Below are positions 31,273 through 41,119 of a stretch of DNA of 64,000 nucleotides, in pieces. Origin of the DNA: Wyeomyia smithii (Eukaryota; Arthropoda; Insecta; Diptera; Culicidae); NCBI RefSeq assembly GCF_029784165.1, contig NC_073695.1, positions 158,968,646 to 159,032,645 of the forward strand. Direction: 5' to 3'. The notes under the pieces were generated by a model. It was not told where the DNA came from. It made no database searches and was given only the letters and a program-made list of their open reading frames with translations. Each line of letters begins with the position of its first letter. Position 1 is the stretch's first letter. The translations under genes were made by a program, and so were the position numbers.

Positions 31273-34200
31273 CTAGGAAGGATTAAGCCGGCGTATTTTG
31301 GAGCGCTTATCTACTGACTTTCCTTCTCTTAAGTCCTTCAGCTCAGCGGGGAAGCCGTCGCTTTGGGCTAGCTGAATCAACACGTTTCTGGTTTGGGCAA
31401 GCTGTTCCACTGAAAGGTAGCGCTGCACTGGATTCGGGCTTGGGAGAGGCTGTGTTCTAGTCTTGGCACGGTTATTCAAAATGAAGCGAAGGCAATATCC
31501 AACAACATGCAGCAAGCGAGTATACGACGAGCATCGAAGAAAGAGCGGGTTGACCGTTGAGGTCGAATTAACTGCTGCGACGACCTGTCGGATTTCGAGA
31601 ATATCCTCGGAAACATTATCTGGGTTCGAAATAGGCCAGCTTTTACACGGTAATGTTAGCCAGCTGGGACCCTGACTCCACAGCGCACTGTTCAGGAACT
31701 CTTCTACGGACATTCCGCGTGAGACCAGATCGGCCGGATTTTCGGTGCCTGCTATATGGTTCCAGCGATAGCCATGCGTGAAATGCTGAACCTCTGAAAC
31801 GCGATTTCCAACAAACGTTTGCCAGCGATTCGGTGGTGATCGAAGCCATTCGAGAGTGACGGATGAATCGGACCAAAAATATGACGAACAAATACCGAGG
31901 TCAATCGCACGCTTTATCCTGTGATGCAGATGCGCAGCCAGAACCGCAGTGCACAGCTCAAGACGGGCGATAGTTAACCGCTTCAGCGGAGCGACTCGGG
32001 ACTTAGAGGCAAGAAGCTGTATCCGTACGATCCCCTGTGGATCTTCGCAGCGGGCGTATGTGCACGCACCGTAAGCAGATTCGGAGGCATCAGCGAAGGT
32101 GTGTAGTTGCACTGTAGAATTAGGTAGAAGGGCATAACGGGCGATGCGATAGGCAGAAATTTTGGGCAGCTCCTGTTGGTATTTTTCCCATCTTTTCTGT
32201 AGATTATCGGGGACCGGATCATCCCAACCACATGACAGCAGCCATAGTTCCTGCATAACAATTTTTGCCCTCACTACAACGGGAGCAATAAGACCCAACG
32301 GATCGAAAAGCTTAGCAATCGTAGACAAAATGGACCGTTTCGTTAAAACGTGATCGCTGGGCGGTACCTGGGAATCAAAACGCAGAAAATCCTCGTTCGG
32401 CTCCCAATTGATGCCTAACGCTTTGATGGTTTCGTGGGGAGCGAATTCTATCGTAGACTGCGTGCCTATTTGATCCTCTCGCAATCCTTTCAGCACTTCG
32501 AGCCGGTTCGACGTCCATTTTCGCAGATCGAATCCACCCTTTGCCAACAACTCGCTTAGCTCTGTACGAAGCTTGCTGGCTTCTTCGACCGTCTGCGCAC
32601 CACCGATGAAGTCGTCTACATAAAAATTCTTACGCAACGCTTTACTGCCGAATGGGTACGGCTCTCCTTCGTCATCCGCTAACTGCTGAAGCGTACGAGT
32701 GGCGAGAAACGAGGAAGGAGTGAGCCCGTAGGGGACCGTCAGAAGCTCGTAGATCTGAATGGGATCATCAGCTGAGAAACGCCACAGAATGCGCTGCAAA
32801 GAAGTATCATCGGGATGTACCAATACTTGCCGATACATTTTAGCGATGTCACCGACAAGGGCTATCGGGTAGGTTTGAAACCGTAGAATTGTGTCAATCA
32901 ACTCATCCTGAACCACAGGGCCAACGCAGAGGGATTCGTTCAAAGAGAAGCCAGTAGAGGTTTTCGCCGATCCGTCAAACACGACCCGAACCTTAGTCGT
33001 CGTGCTTGAATCCTTGAAAACGGGATGGTGGGGAAGGTAGTAGCAATCCGTGTCGTCACTGCTTCTCGGTTTGACCGGCTTCATGTGTCCGAGATCGAGG
33101 TATTCCCTCATAAACTTGTGGTACTCTGCCTTCAGATCAGGGTCTCGTTGCAAACGGCGCTCCAAAAGCTCGAAACGACGTCGAGCGGTTGCCTCAGACT
33201 CTCCTAGCATGATGGCGAAATTTGGCTTGCGAGGTAGACGAACCATGTATCGTCCTTCATGAGTTCTCGCGACCGTCGACGTAAAGAAAGATTCGCATCG
33301 CCGCTCCTCGACTGAATAGTTGTCAGTGGTGGCCAGATCCTCTGTCTTCCAAAAGCGCTCGACACTTTCCTCTAGCGTTATCATCGACACGGCCACTACG
33401 CTGCACGAAGGTTGCTGGGATGTCGACGATGCTAAGCCAGCCGACCCAGCTACAACCCAGCCGAAGACGCTATCCACCAGCAGAGGTAAATTTTCACGCA
33501 GCTGCATGCGAGCTGAAGACGGGAAGAAACTGTAAAAATGTTTAACACCGATTACCATGTCTATCGGCTGACTTTTGTTAAAAGCAGGATCAGCGAGAAA
33601 GATAGCGGTAGGTAGATTCCACTCAGCTGTTGATACGAATTGCGCAGGAAGGTCTGCAGTTACCTTGTCCATGATCAAGAACTCTACGCCGCAAGAAAAG
33701 TTCCGCTTCCGGGAAGTTATAGTGGCAAATAACGATTCCTGGATCATTTTCGACATCTGTCCATCCCCTTGAACGGTGATGTTAACGGACTTCCGCTTCA
33801 AACGAAGAATGCGGGCCAATCGGTTGGAAATCAAGTTTGGCAGAGACGCGCTGTCCAACAAAGCGCGCGCGGGATGCGCATGCCCATACGCATCAATGAC
33901 GTTGACGACGACCGTTAGAAGAAAAACGTTTTCAGCAGGCTGCTGGACTGGCGCGCTGGTTTCAACGACTGGTACTATCTCCGTAGCAGGAACAGATGTT
34001 TGCTCCATGGAATTGCCTAGAGAGGTCGAGGCGGATTGTGTAGTCGAGCTAGCGGGATTGGCTGAGCGAGAGGCAGAATCATTACCGTAACGTTGAATGT
34101 TGCCAGTTTGCTCTAAATGCAGAAGAGTGTGATGACGCTGGTTACACTTCCTGCAGTTGAACTCACACGGACAACTAGCGACCAAATGGTTCCCCTTCAA

Positions 34201-35322
34201 GCAGTTGTGGCACAGCCGCTTTCTGCTCACCAACTGCCTACGCTCGCTGACGGATTGCTGCATGAATTTTGCGCACCTTGCGATATAATGATTGCCGTTG
34301 CACGCTGGACACTTGTAGGATGAAATAGCGGTGGACGCATTTGACGAGAGCCGAAATTGGGATTGCCTTCGGTTGTAATTAGCAGCCTGGTTGGTGCTCG
34401 GAGTGGTCTGACTTCCAGGGGCATGATCGTTGACGGATATCGATTCAAGAACCCGAATACGCCGCTGCAAAAAGTCGACTAAACATTGAAAATTTGAATT
34501 TTCTACAGTAGAAGCATGCTCCTCCCATGCTCTCAAAGAATCGTTGTGCAAACGCGTGCACAACAAATGCTTCAATATGGTACTCCACTCGTCCGTTGCT
34601 TCCCCAAGCTGGTGTAGAATTTTCGTATGTCGCTCAAACTCGTCGACCAAACTGTGTAATGCAGCAGCGGACTCCTTTTGAACACGCGGAATATCGAACA
34701 AAGCCTGCAAATGTCGCTTCTTCAGAAGATAATCATTTGAATACCTGCCCTCTAATGTGCGCCAAGCCAACTCATAATTAGCGGAACTAATAGCGATAGA
34801 CTCAATCAACTGAGCAGCCTCCCCCTTGACGGCTGCCCTTAAATAGTGAAATTTTTGTATGGGTGGAACATCAGCGTTGTTGTGTATCAATGCCAAGAAA
34901 GTGTCGTGAAAAGTCCACCATTGCTGATAATCTCCATCGAACTCCGGAAGCGAAATAGTCGGCAGTTTTATACCAGAGAGTGCAGTAGAAACATGCGGGG
35001 GTTGAGGGTATGCGGGGTTAACAGGAAGAGGAGGCAATTTAGTGATTAAAGATGCTTTTATTGAAAAAAGTCGCGACTCAAAGTCAGCGCGGACTATTTC
35101 ATGCACTGCCATACCTTCATCAGTATCTGCGTATGCCTCCAGCTCCGCTTGCACTTCATTCAGGGTGGCCCAGATGTTGTTTATGTACTCGAGCCTCAAC
35201 GGTACCTGCGGAGCGTCTCGTTGATCACTGTAGCCCACCAGGAATGCCTCAGCCCGACCCAGTGCTGCAATCATCGTCGCTCGCTTTGTCGTCAGCAGAT
35301 TGATTCGCTGGCCGTCCGCCAT
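31273..35322 (-). CDS. BEL/Pao gag-protease-RT-RNase H polyprotein (1349 aa)
   Basis: This polyprotein supplies the capsid-like Gag, protease, reverse transcriptase and RNase H. Residues 126-290 carry the DUF1759 Gag region (LPEFDGDYQQWWTF). Zinc knuckles follow at 338-393 (CPACNGNHYIARC, CHNCLKGNH, CRKC). The aspartic protease (DUF1758) has ALLDSAS at 487-493, Ala in place of the more usual Gly. RT spans about 765-1000 with VGDIAKMYRQV (Asp 825) and YVDD (901-904). RNase H shows TFADASESAYG and SDSSVTLEWL. It starts at MADGQR (35320-35322). It terminates at 31273 because of a frameshift just before the integrase frame at 31258, making pol discontinuous. No other damage seen. Confidence 0.9.
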   Translation of the reverse strand: MADGQRINLLTTKRATMIAALGRAEAFLVGYSDQRDAPQVPLRLEYINNIWATLNEVQAELEAYADTDEGMAVHEIVRADFESRLFSIKASLITKLPPLPVNPAYPQPPHVSTALSGIKLPTISLPEFDGDYQQWWTFHDTFLALIHNNADVPPIQKFHYLRAAVKGEAAQLIESIAISSANYELAWRTLEGRYSNDYLLKKRHLQALFDIPRVQKESAAALHSLVDEFERHTKILHQLGEATDEWSTILKHLLCTRLHNDSLRAWEEHASTVENSNFQCLVDFLQRRIRVLESISVNDHAPGSQTTPSTNQAANYNRRQSQFRLSSNASTAISSYKCPACNGNHYIARCAKFMQQSVSERRQLVSRKRLCHNCLKGNHLVASCPCEFNCRKCNQRHHTLLHLEQTGNIQRYGNDSASRSANPASSTTQSASTSLGNSMEQTSVPATEIVPVVETSAPVQQPAENVFLLTVVVNVIDAYGHAHPARALLDSASLPNLISNRLARILRLKRKSVNITVQGDGQMSKMIQESLFATITSRKRNFSCGVEFLIMDKVTADLPAQFVSTAEWNLPTAIFLADPAFNKSQPIDMVIGVKHFYSFFPSSARMQLRENLPLLVDSVFGWVVAGSAGLASSTSQQPSCSVVAVSMITLEESVERFWKTEDLATTDNYSVEERRCESFFTSTVARTHEGRYMVRLPRKPNFAIMLGESEATARRRFELLERRLQRDPDLKAEYHKFMREYLDLGHMKPVKPRSSDDTDCYYLPHHPVFKDSSTTTKVRVVFDGSAKTSTGFSLNESLCVGPVVQDELIDTILRFQTYPIALVGDIAKMYRQVLVHPDDTSLQRILWRFSADDPIQIYELLTVPYGLTPSSFLATRTLQQLADDEGEPYPFGSKALRKNFYVDDFIGGAQTVEEASKLRTELSELLAKGGFDLRKWTSNRLEVLKGLREDQIGTQSTIEFAPHETIKALGINWEPNEDFLRFDSQVPPSDHVLTKRSILSTIAKLFDPLGLIAPVVVRAKIVMQELWLLSCGWDDPVPDNLQKRWEKYQQELPKISAYRIARYALLPNSTVQLHTFADASESAYGACTYARCEDPQGIVRIQLLASKSRVAPLKRLTIARLELCTAVLAAHLHHRIKRAIDLGICSSYFWSDSSVTLEWLRSPPNRWQTFVGNRVSEVQHFTHGYRWNHIAGTENPADLVSRGMSVEEFLNSALWSQGPSWLTLPCKSWPISNPDNVSEDILEIRQVVAAVNSTSTVNPLFLRCSSYTRLLHVVGYCLRFILNNRAKTRTQPLPSPNPVQRYLSVEQLAQTRNVLIQLAQSDGFPAELKDLREGKSVDKRSKIRRLNPS

Positions 35323-36186
35323 TTTCCGCCCCAGTTGATGAAATCAGCAACAAAGATGATGAACAAAACTGCGAAAATAATCGAAAAAACAACCACGGTA
35401 GACCCGGACACAGGACAGTAGCAACTTGGAAAGGTACTCACCTTTTCCAAGGCAAGTAGTGCCTTGAAAATATCAAGAAAAGCAGGAACAAAAAGCACGC
35501 TCAGTGCAACAAAAATTAAACCAAATCGCCAATCCGATGCTCCAAAGAAACCGGCACACAAAGCAGGTCTGCAACAATAGCAAGCGGCAAGCGGTCGTAA
35601 CAATGCCTCCGTATGGCAAGCAAAATGGCGCTGTAGGCCGGGCGACGATAGATGGACCTTGCGTCCAGTTGATGACGGGCGGGAACAATTTTCCAAGAAA
35701 TCTCCGAGCAAAATGGCACTGTATGCCGAAACGCTTGCGTCCAATCGAACGGGAAGACCTTTTCCAAAAACTACGCAATGAATCACAGGAACGTTGGTCC
35801 AAATTCTCGCAGGTTGAGCGATGGCCGAGTGATAGCGTAGAAACAGAACGCCGTGTGCATAGCAAAAAAATTCCAAAAAACTCGAACCGAAGAAAAAGCA
35901 GAAAAAAAACACGCAAATCTAAAGCGTACCCGGGGATGCACAGAAAAATTTTGGACAGAAACTCACCTTCTGCCCAAATCAATTGAGCCTTGTATAAAAT
36001 GAATACAAATCCTTTGTGACGGAACGAAACGATGGCGGATTTGTCCCAGTGGCAATATATTCCTCGATGGCGAACCAGAAACAATTGAACACCAGCAATG
36101 ATGGCACCCGACAATGAAACGGCAGGAAAAAATGACGCGTCGAAAAGCGATGGCGATCGCGATCGTGCAAAGTCACCAGAAATCAG
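35323..36186 (-). other. BEL internal leader
   Basis: About 860 bp between the second primer site and the gag start. Overlapping frames on both strands (about 35292-36114) have no recognisable domain and I do not call them. On the minus strand two splice-donor-like GGTGAGT sites occur (near 35443 and 35968), with an acceptor-like TTTTCGCAG near 35370; whether they are used is unknown. Confidence 0.5.
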
Positions 36187-36188
36187 AA

Positions 36189-36206
36189 ATCCTGGTCACG
36201 GCACCA
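36189..36206 (-). other. Second primer binding site (tRNA-His)
   Basis: On the minus strand TGGTGCCGTGACCAGGAT, identical to the site at 37084-37101 and complementary to the 3' end expected for insect tRNA-His. It lies four bases inside LTR2, the same spacing as the outer site. Confidence 0.8.
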
Positions 36207-36210
36207 AATA

Positions 36211-36444
36211 TGATCGCGCACGATAGGACCCGTTGTTAAAACCAACAGCAGCAAACGAACACACAAACGGAACGGTGATATAAAATAAAACAATAGCTGC
36301 TGCCGGTAGCAAGACCAGCCGCCAGCGGCGGTGGCTGCGAGTGAACTGACTAGAATAATTTTATTGTCTGTTTCTTCTGATCATTTCAATGATGGGTTTA
36401 GATCGCTGGCTGGAGACAGCGACAAATTACGTTCTGCCGCAACA
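36211..36444 (-). repeat. Internal second LTR (LTR2) of the composite element
   Basis: 234 bp, minus strand TGTTGCGG...GCGATCA with TG...CA ends, unrelated to LTR1 apart from the first bases. It is followed by PBS (tRNA-His) and preceded by a G-rich tract GGTTTTGGGGGGGACTA (36445-36461) like a polypurine tract. Both features mark a genuine LTR boundary inside another element. Confidence 0.75.
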
Positions 36445-37083
36445 TAGTCCCCCCCAAAACCGAAGGTTTTTAAATATGGTACACAATCGAACAGCCAGCG
36501 GGTTGGCTAAATTCTGCTACTGGTGAGCGACGCATATGGAACGGTGGCTGTCCGCTGGAACGTACGATACAACCCAAGTCTGACCGTATGAAGTCCGAGA
36601 CCTGCGCTTCCAGAAAAAAATTCCAACCGCACTACTGGCCGTTTACGGTGATGATTGATGGTAAAATATCCTGACCTGACTCCGGATGATCCTTTCGACT
36701 GAAGACTTGCGGGGTTGAATACATTCTCGGATGCTTTAAGCCTTGATGCCGTAGAGCCATCCTACTACTGCGCTGAATCCGAACCCTTTGAATCCAGGAG
36801 CTGAATGTACTCTGCTATGCGGCTGCAAATCGCCCACACCGGCATAGCTCCGCTGGGGGAATTGTTGCTAAGCGGCTGCGAAATTACCCATACCGGCATA
36901 GCTGAAGTGTCGTGAAATTTTATCCGAAGCTAGTTACAACAATGCAGCACTCTCGTTGAGTCGGCCATTGCTGTCGAATTTGCCGGGAATCTGCACAATA
37001 CTAAAAATTCACACGCGTTCTACTAGCGCGGCACCTGATCAATGGTGATGAAGTCGCGGCTAGTACCCGATGTCCAGGCTGGT
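36445..37083 (-). other. Non-coding block between LTR2 and the outer primer site
   Basis: About 640 bp. It contains a direct repeat (GCGGCTGCAAATCGCCCACACC near 36820 and its near-copy near 36873). No frame or domain seen. It lies where a small LTR1 element's whole internal region would be. Confidence 0.6.
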
Positions 37084-37101
37084 ATCCTGGTCACGGCACC
37101 A
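37084..37101 (-). other. Primer binding site of the outer element (tRNA-His)
   Basis: Minus-strand TGGTGCCGTGACCAGGAT four bases from the 5' LTR. The deduced acceptor stem (GCCGTGA pairing TCACGGC) is that of metazoan tRNA-His. Confidence 0.8.
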
Positions 37102-37105
37102 GCTA

Positions 37106-37366
37106 TGTTTCGTTCAAAAGGCTTAACGACACTAACTCCGTCACTTTTAACTTTATTTGCTCTATTCACATCACTTTGAACTAATGTGGAACAACAACAC
37201 TGATTTTGCGGTACTGACAGTTCTCCTATATTTGCACTTGCCTTTTTATAGCTAAATTAGCTAAAATTGTGTTTGTGTCACCGCCGTGGGGGTAGCCGCG
37301 TTGGTAGCATGCAGGCGGTATTCGCTTAACTGGTCGAAATGTACAAAATAAACATATTACGTAACA
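37106..37366 (-). repeat. BEL 5' LTR (LTR1)
   Basis: 261 bp, near-identical to 29666-29928. Followed on the right by the TGTAT duplication (37367-37371). Confidence 0.9.
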
Positions 37367-38987
37367 TGTATTGATTACAACATCAATATTTTAGAACCTA
37401 AAGAGTGAATATACATTTATTGGATTGAAGCGTTCATGTAAATCTATTTTTACAAATAAAAGTTTGAATGAGAAAGGCTGGGTCTGACCGCTAGGTGGAT
37501 TATTTTAGGTTTTTGCCTTTCTCCTAGAAAGGTATAGCAATCACTTGCAAAACCGAAAGTATAAAAGTGCTCCAAAGGGCCAAATGGCATATATCATTCG
37601 ACTCAGCTCGACGAGCTGAGCATTTTCTGTATGTGTGTGTTTGTATGTGCAACCCCGCTTTTATTCTCACTCACTTTTCTCAGAGATGGCTGGACCGATT
37701 TTCATGAAATAAATTGCAAATCAAAGGTATCGTTGTCCCATAAGACTCTATTAAATTTCATTGTAATCGGATTTTTAGTTAAGAGGTTATGTATCAAAAT
37801 GTAAAAATCATGAAACATCAATATCTCAAAAACTACACAACCGATTTGAACAAAATTAATTTCAAATGAACGGGCTACCTAAAATACCCTCAACTTTCGA
37901 ATTTCATAAAGATTGAACTTGTGGTTCAAAAGTTATGACAAAAAACGTGTTTTGAAGACTACTTAATCTCACTCATGTTTCTCAGAGATGGCTGTACCGA
38001 TTTTCATAAAATCAGTGTCAAATGGAAGGTCTAGTTGCCCCATAAGACCTTATTGATTTGTTTTGCAATCAGACTATTACTTTGCCTGTTATGTTCAAAA
38101 ATGTGAAATCCAGCTAATGAAAAGGAACATATTTCAAAGACCACTTGAACTCACTCACTTTTCTCAGAGATGGCTGGCCTGATTTCCACAAAATTAGTGT
38201 CAATTAATAAGTCTAGCTGCCTCGTAACACCCTATTGAATTTTACTGTAGTCGGACTGTAACTTACCTATTGAATTTTACTGTAGTCGGACTGTAACTTT
38301 GTCTGTAAAATACCAAAATGTGAAAATCACGAAACATCATTATCTCAAAAACTACACAACAGATTTGATCAATATTATTATCAGATGAGCGGGCTAGTTA
38401 AGGGTTAACTGATGAATTATGATTGAACACGTGGTTTCAAAGTTTGGCTGCCCTATACGTTCCCATTTCATTTGATTATAATTGAACTTAAGCCACCGTT
38501 ATGTATTAAATTGTTAATAAAACAACGAATGTCTATTATTTCAAAGATTACATGACTTATTTGAACATAACTAGTGTCATACGAACAAGTCATCTCTCAA
38601 CCTTACAAATAACAAACTTCATAACAATTTGATATGTGGCTCAAAAGTTATGGAAAGAAAAGAAATTCGAAGGCTATTTAAAACTATACCTGATATATGT
38701 GGTCTCCACATAATTTAAATGTGGTTTTGTACTATTTGAACGTTCCAAATTCATTGATTTCTTGCGATGTGTTTAAAGTCTGCAAATGCACGACGAATCG
38801 GCCATAGGATATGATCAAAGTCAAAAGATAAATCGTTTGAAATGATTGGTTTTATCGAAATGACAACATCCTCGACTTTTGGCTTCTGTACATCGTCCTA
38901 ATTCTGAATATATTCATATTTGGTGGTATTCGGTCATTTTCAGCAAATTTTCTGGCATCAATCTGACAACGGAAATACTCATATTGG

Positions 38988-39021
38988 CATTCGTTGTTTT
39001 GCTTTCGTCTCGATTAGACGC
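38988..39021 (+). promoter_or_regulatory. Internal Pol II promoter of LINE copy 1 with DPE
   Basis: With the A of CATTCG (38989) as +1, AGACGC falls at +28 to +33 (39016-39021). This is the same position as in the Jockey LINE at 8431, consistent with Inr+DPE transcription. Confidence 0.65.
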
Positions 39022-39469
39022 AAATTGTTTATCTCCGTTTGAGTTCGCAAAATAACAATACACGAGTTATCGTACGGGTGTTTTTTTGTCGATTAGTTCT
39101 TGTGTTGCGCGATAACAATAGCCTGTTGTATATCGGCAGAAACATCTGCACACTGGTAGGGGCAGGCTACCCCGCCAGTGATTCGATACGCAGCTGATAT
39201 ATCAGCAAGAATAATTCTCCCGCACCGCTGTTACCCCGCTAGCAGCACGGACCACCATACGATCGAGCGAGTGGAAGTCAACTACAAGTGGCATCTACAA
39301 GGTCGCGTGTAAGATACGGCCACTGTGTCACAACACGAAGCTGGATCGTCATTGTTTGTTCTGCGGAGACACTCGATTAATTCAACTATCAGCCGTGAGG
39401 TCGTGACTTAGACGTTCGGTGAAGTATTACATTTAGAATTTTTTCTATAATTATCAATATTATTACTAT

Positions 39470-39600
39470 GTTATAATATTATTATTATTATTATTATTAT
39501 TGATATTATTATTATTGTTATTATTATTATTATTACTACAATTATTATTATTATTATTATTATTACTCTTGTTATTAGTATTAGTATTACTGTCTTTTTT
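39470..39600. repeat. (ATT)n microsatellite inside the LINE 5' UTR
   Basis: About 130 bp of interrupted TTA/ATT triplets between the LINE promoter and ORF1, followed by a T run and a C-rich tract (39661-39674). It probably expanded after or during insertion, as the second LINE copy has no counterpart. Confidence 0.85.
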
Positions 39601-39725
39601 TTTATTTGATCCATTGTAGATTGAAAAAATGTTTTTTAAAATTTAATATAAACTACTTGAACCCCCCCCACCCCATATTCGAATATTTATCGTTTGTGTG
39701 CGGTAGAGCGTAACGCTCCCGCAAA

Positions 39726-41119
39726 ATGGACGACATGCAGGTGCAACTTTTCCTGGAAGTGGAAACAAACGGGGAAGAAATTAAAATTTCTCCCATCAGC
39801 TCACCCCTACCTTCCCCTGTGCCCTTCCCTTTGCCAAGTCCTGTACCAAGAGTACCGGAAGTACGGGTAAAAGCTTACCCAGATGCCGCTGGCGGTCCCT
39901 ACGTTGTTTTTTTCCGGGCCCCAAAAAGGGGCCATTGAATATTATTCAAATTGGCAAAGACCTGGCAAAACATTTTTCGGCCGTAACCGAGATTACGAAG
40001 GTGAGGCCGAACAAACTGCGAGTTGTCGTGAGTAGATTGAAGCAAGCAAACGAAATTGCTGGCTACGAGCTCTTCACGAGAGAGTATCGCGTGTACATCC
40101 CTGCCAAGGATGTAGAAATCGACGGTGTGGTTACCGAGGGGAATCACACTGTCGATGACATTTTGCGTCATGGAGTTGGCTGTTTTAAAAACCCCTTGAT
40201 GCAAAGTGTAAAGATACTGGATTGCAAGCAATTGCATTCAGTATCCATCGAAGAAGGGAAGAAGAAATTCCTCCCTTCGGATTCCTTCCGAGTAACATTC
40301 GCCGGATCCGCGCTGCCGAACTACGTCCGCTTGGACAGGGTTCGTCTACCTGTACGCCTGTTCGTACCGCGGGTCATGCATTGCCAAAACTGTAAGCAGT
40401 TAGGTCACACAGCCACCTACTGCTGCAACAAGGCACGCTGTAGCAAGTGCGGAGGCAATCATGCTGAGAACGCTTGCAGTGGGGATACTGAAAAGTGTCT
40501 TTATTGCGAGGGAACTCGGCATGACCTTCCGGCATGTCCCGCGTACAAACAGCGCGAGGAAAAAATTAAGCGTTCCCTCAAGGAACGATCAAAGCGCTCT
40601 TTTGCAGAAATGCTTAAGAGGGCTGAGCCACCCTTGACAGGAAACATCTTTTCCTTCTTGCCAACTGATGAGGGTACATCTGACGATCCCGTCGAAGGGT
40701 GTTCCTATGCCTTGCCAGAGGGATCTAGGAAGAGGAGAATGCTCAACTCTCCTAATCTTTCTCGCAAAGGTCGTAAGATAACCCCTAGCGGAATGACCAA
40801 TAAGACAACACAAAAAGGAAGCGGTGAAGAAAAACCGAAGCAAGTACCCCCCGGTTTTAATTTCAAATCAAACCAGGAGTACCCACCGCTTCCTGGGGCA
40901 CCAAAAACCCCTCGTGCACCCATTTCTCGATCAAAAGATAAAAAAGAAACAGGGTTCATAAAATTTTCTGATATTGTGGACTGGATATTTAAAACATTCA
41001 ACATACCAGATCCCGTACAAAATATTCTTCTTGCCCTTCTTCCTACAGTGAAAACCTTTTTGAAGCAACTAGCAGCAACTTGGCCCCTCATTTCAGCTAT
41101 TATATCTTTCGATGACTAA
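39726..41119 (+). pseudogene. LINE copy 1 ORF1, one frameshift
   Basis: ORF1 nucleic-acid-binding protein of the I-superfamily LINE. It starts at 39726 with a Pro/Ser-rich N-terminus, then shifts frame near 39930 and continues to 41119. The body has a conserved RRM-like region (VRPNKLRVVV, then FTREYRVYIPAKDVEIDGVV) and zinc knuckles CQNCKQLGHTATYCC, CSKCGGNHAENAC and CLYCEGTRHDLPAC. A basic stretch and a hydrophobic C-terminal segment follow. The last bases overlap the ORF2 ATG (41112) in ATGACTAA. Confidence 0.85.

Larger units (their letters stand above)
29666..37366 (-). mobile_element. Composite BEL/Pao LTR retrotransposon (7.7 kb)
   Basis: It is read on the minus strand. LTRs at 37106-37366 (5') and 29666-29928 (3') are nearly identical (TGTTACG...GAAACA) and flanked by TGTAT duplications. 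The internal part has a tRNA-His primer site, a ~640-bp non-coding block, a second, unrelated LTR with its own tRNA-His primer site (36187-36444), then gag-pol and integrase. The order LTR1-PBS-block-LTR2-PBS-gag-pol-LTR1 shows a chimera of two elements that moved as one unit. Confidence 0.85.
24111..37509 (+). repeat. E-family repeat, copy E1' (split by two insertions)
   Basis: Duplicate of E1. Segments: 24111-24658, 28271-29665 and 37367-37509. The intervening sequence is the promoter-rich insert and the BEL/Pao element. The module order is otherwise unchanged. Confidence 0.8.

Noticed and set aside
35504..35986. 160-aa plus-strand frame opposite the BEL leader
   Set aside because: It overlaps equally long minus-strand frames with no domain in any; it looks like chance in a GC-richer leader.
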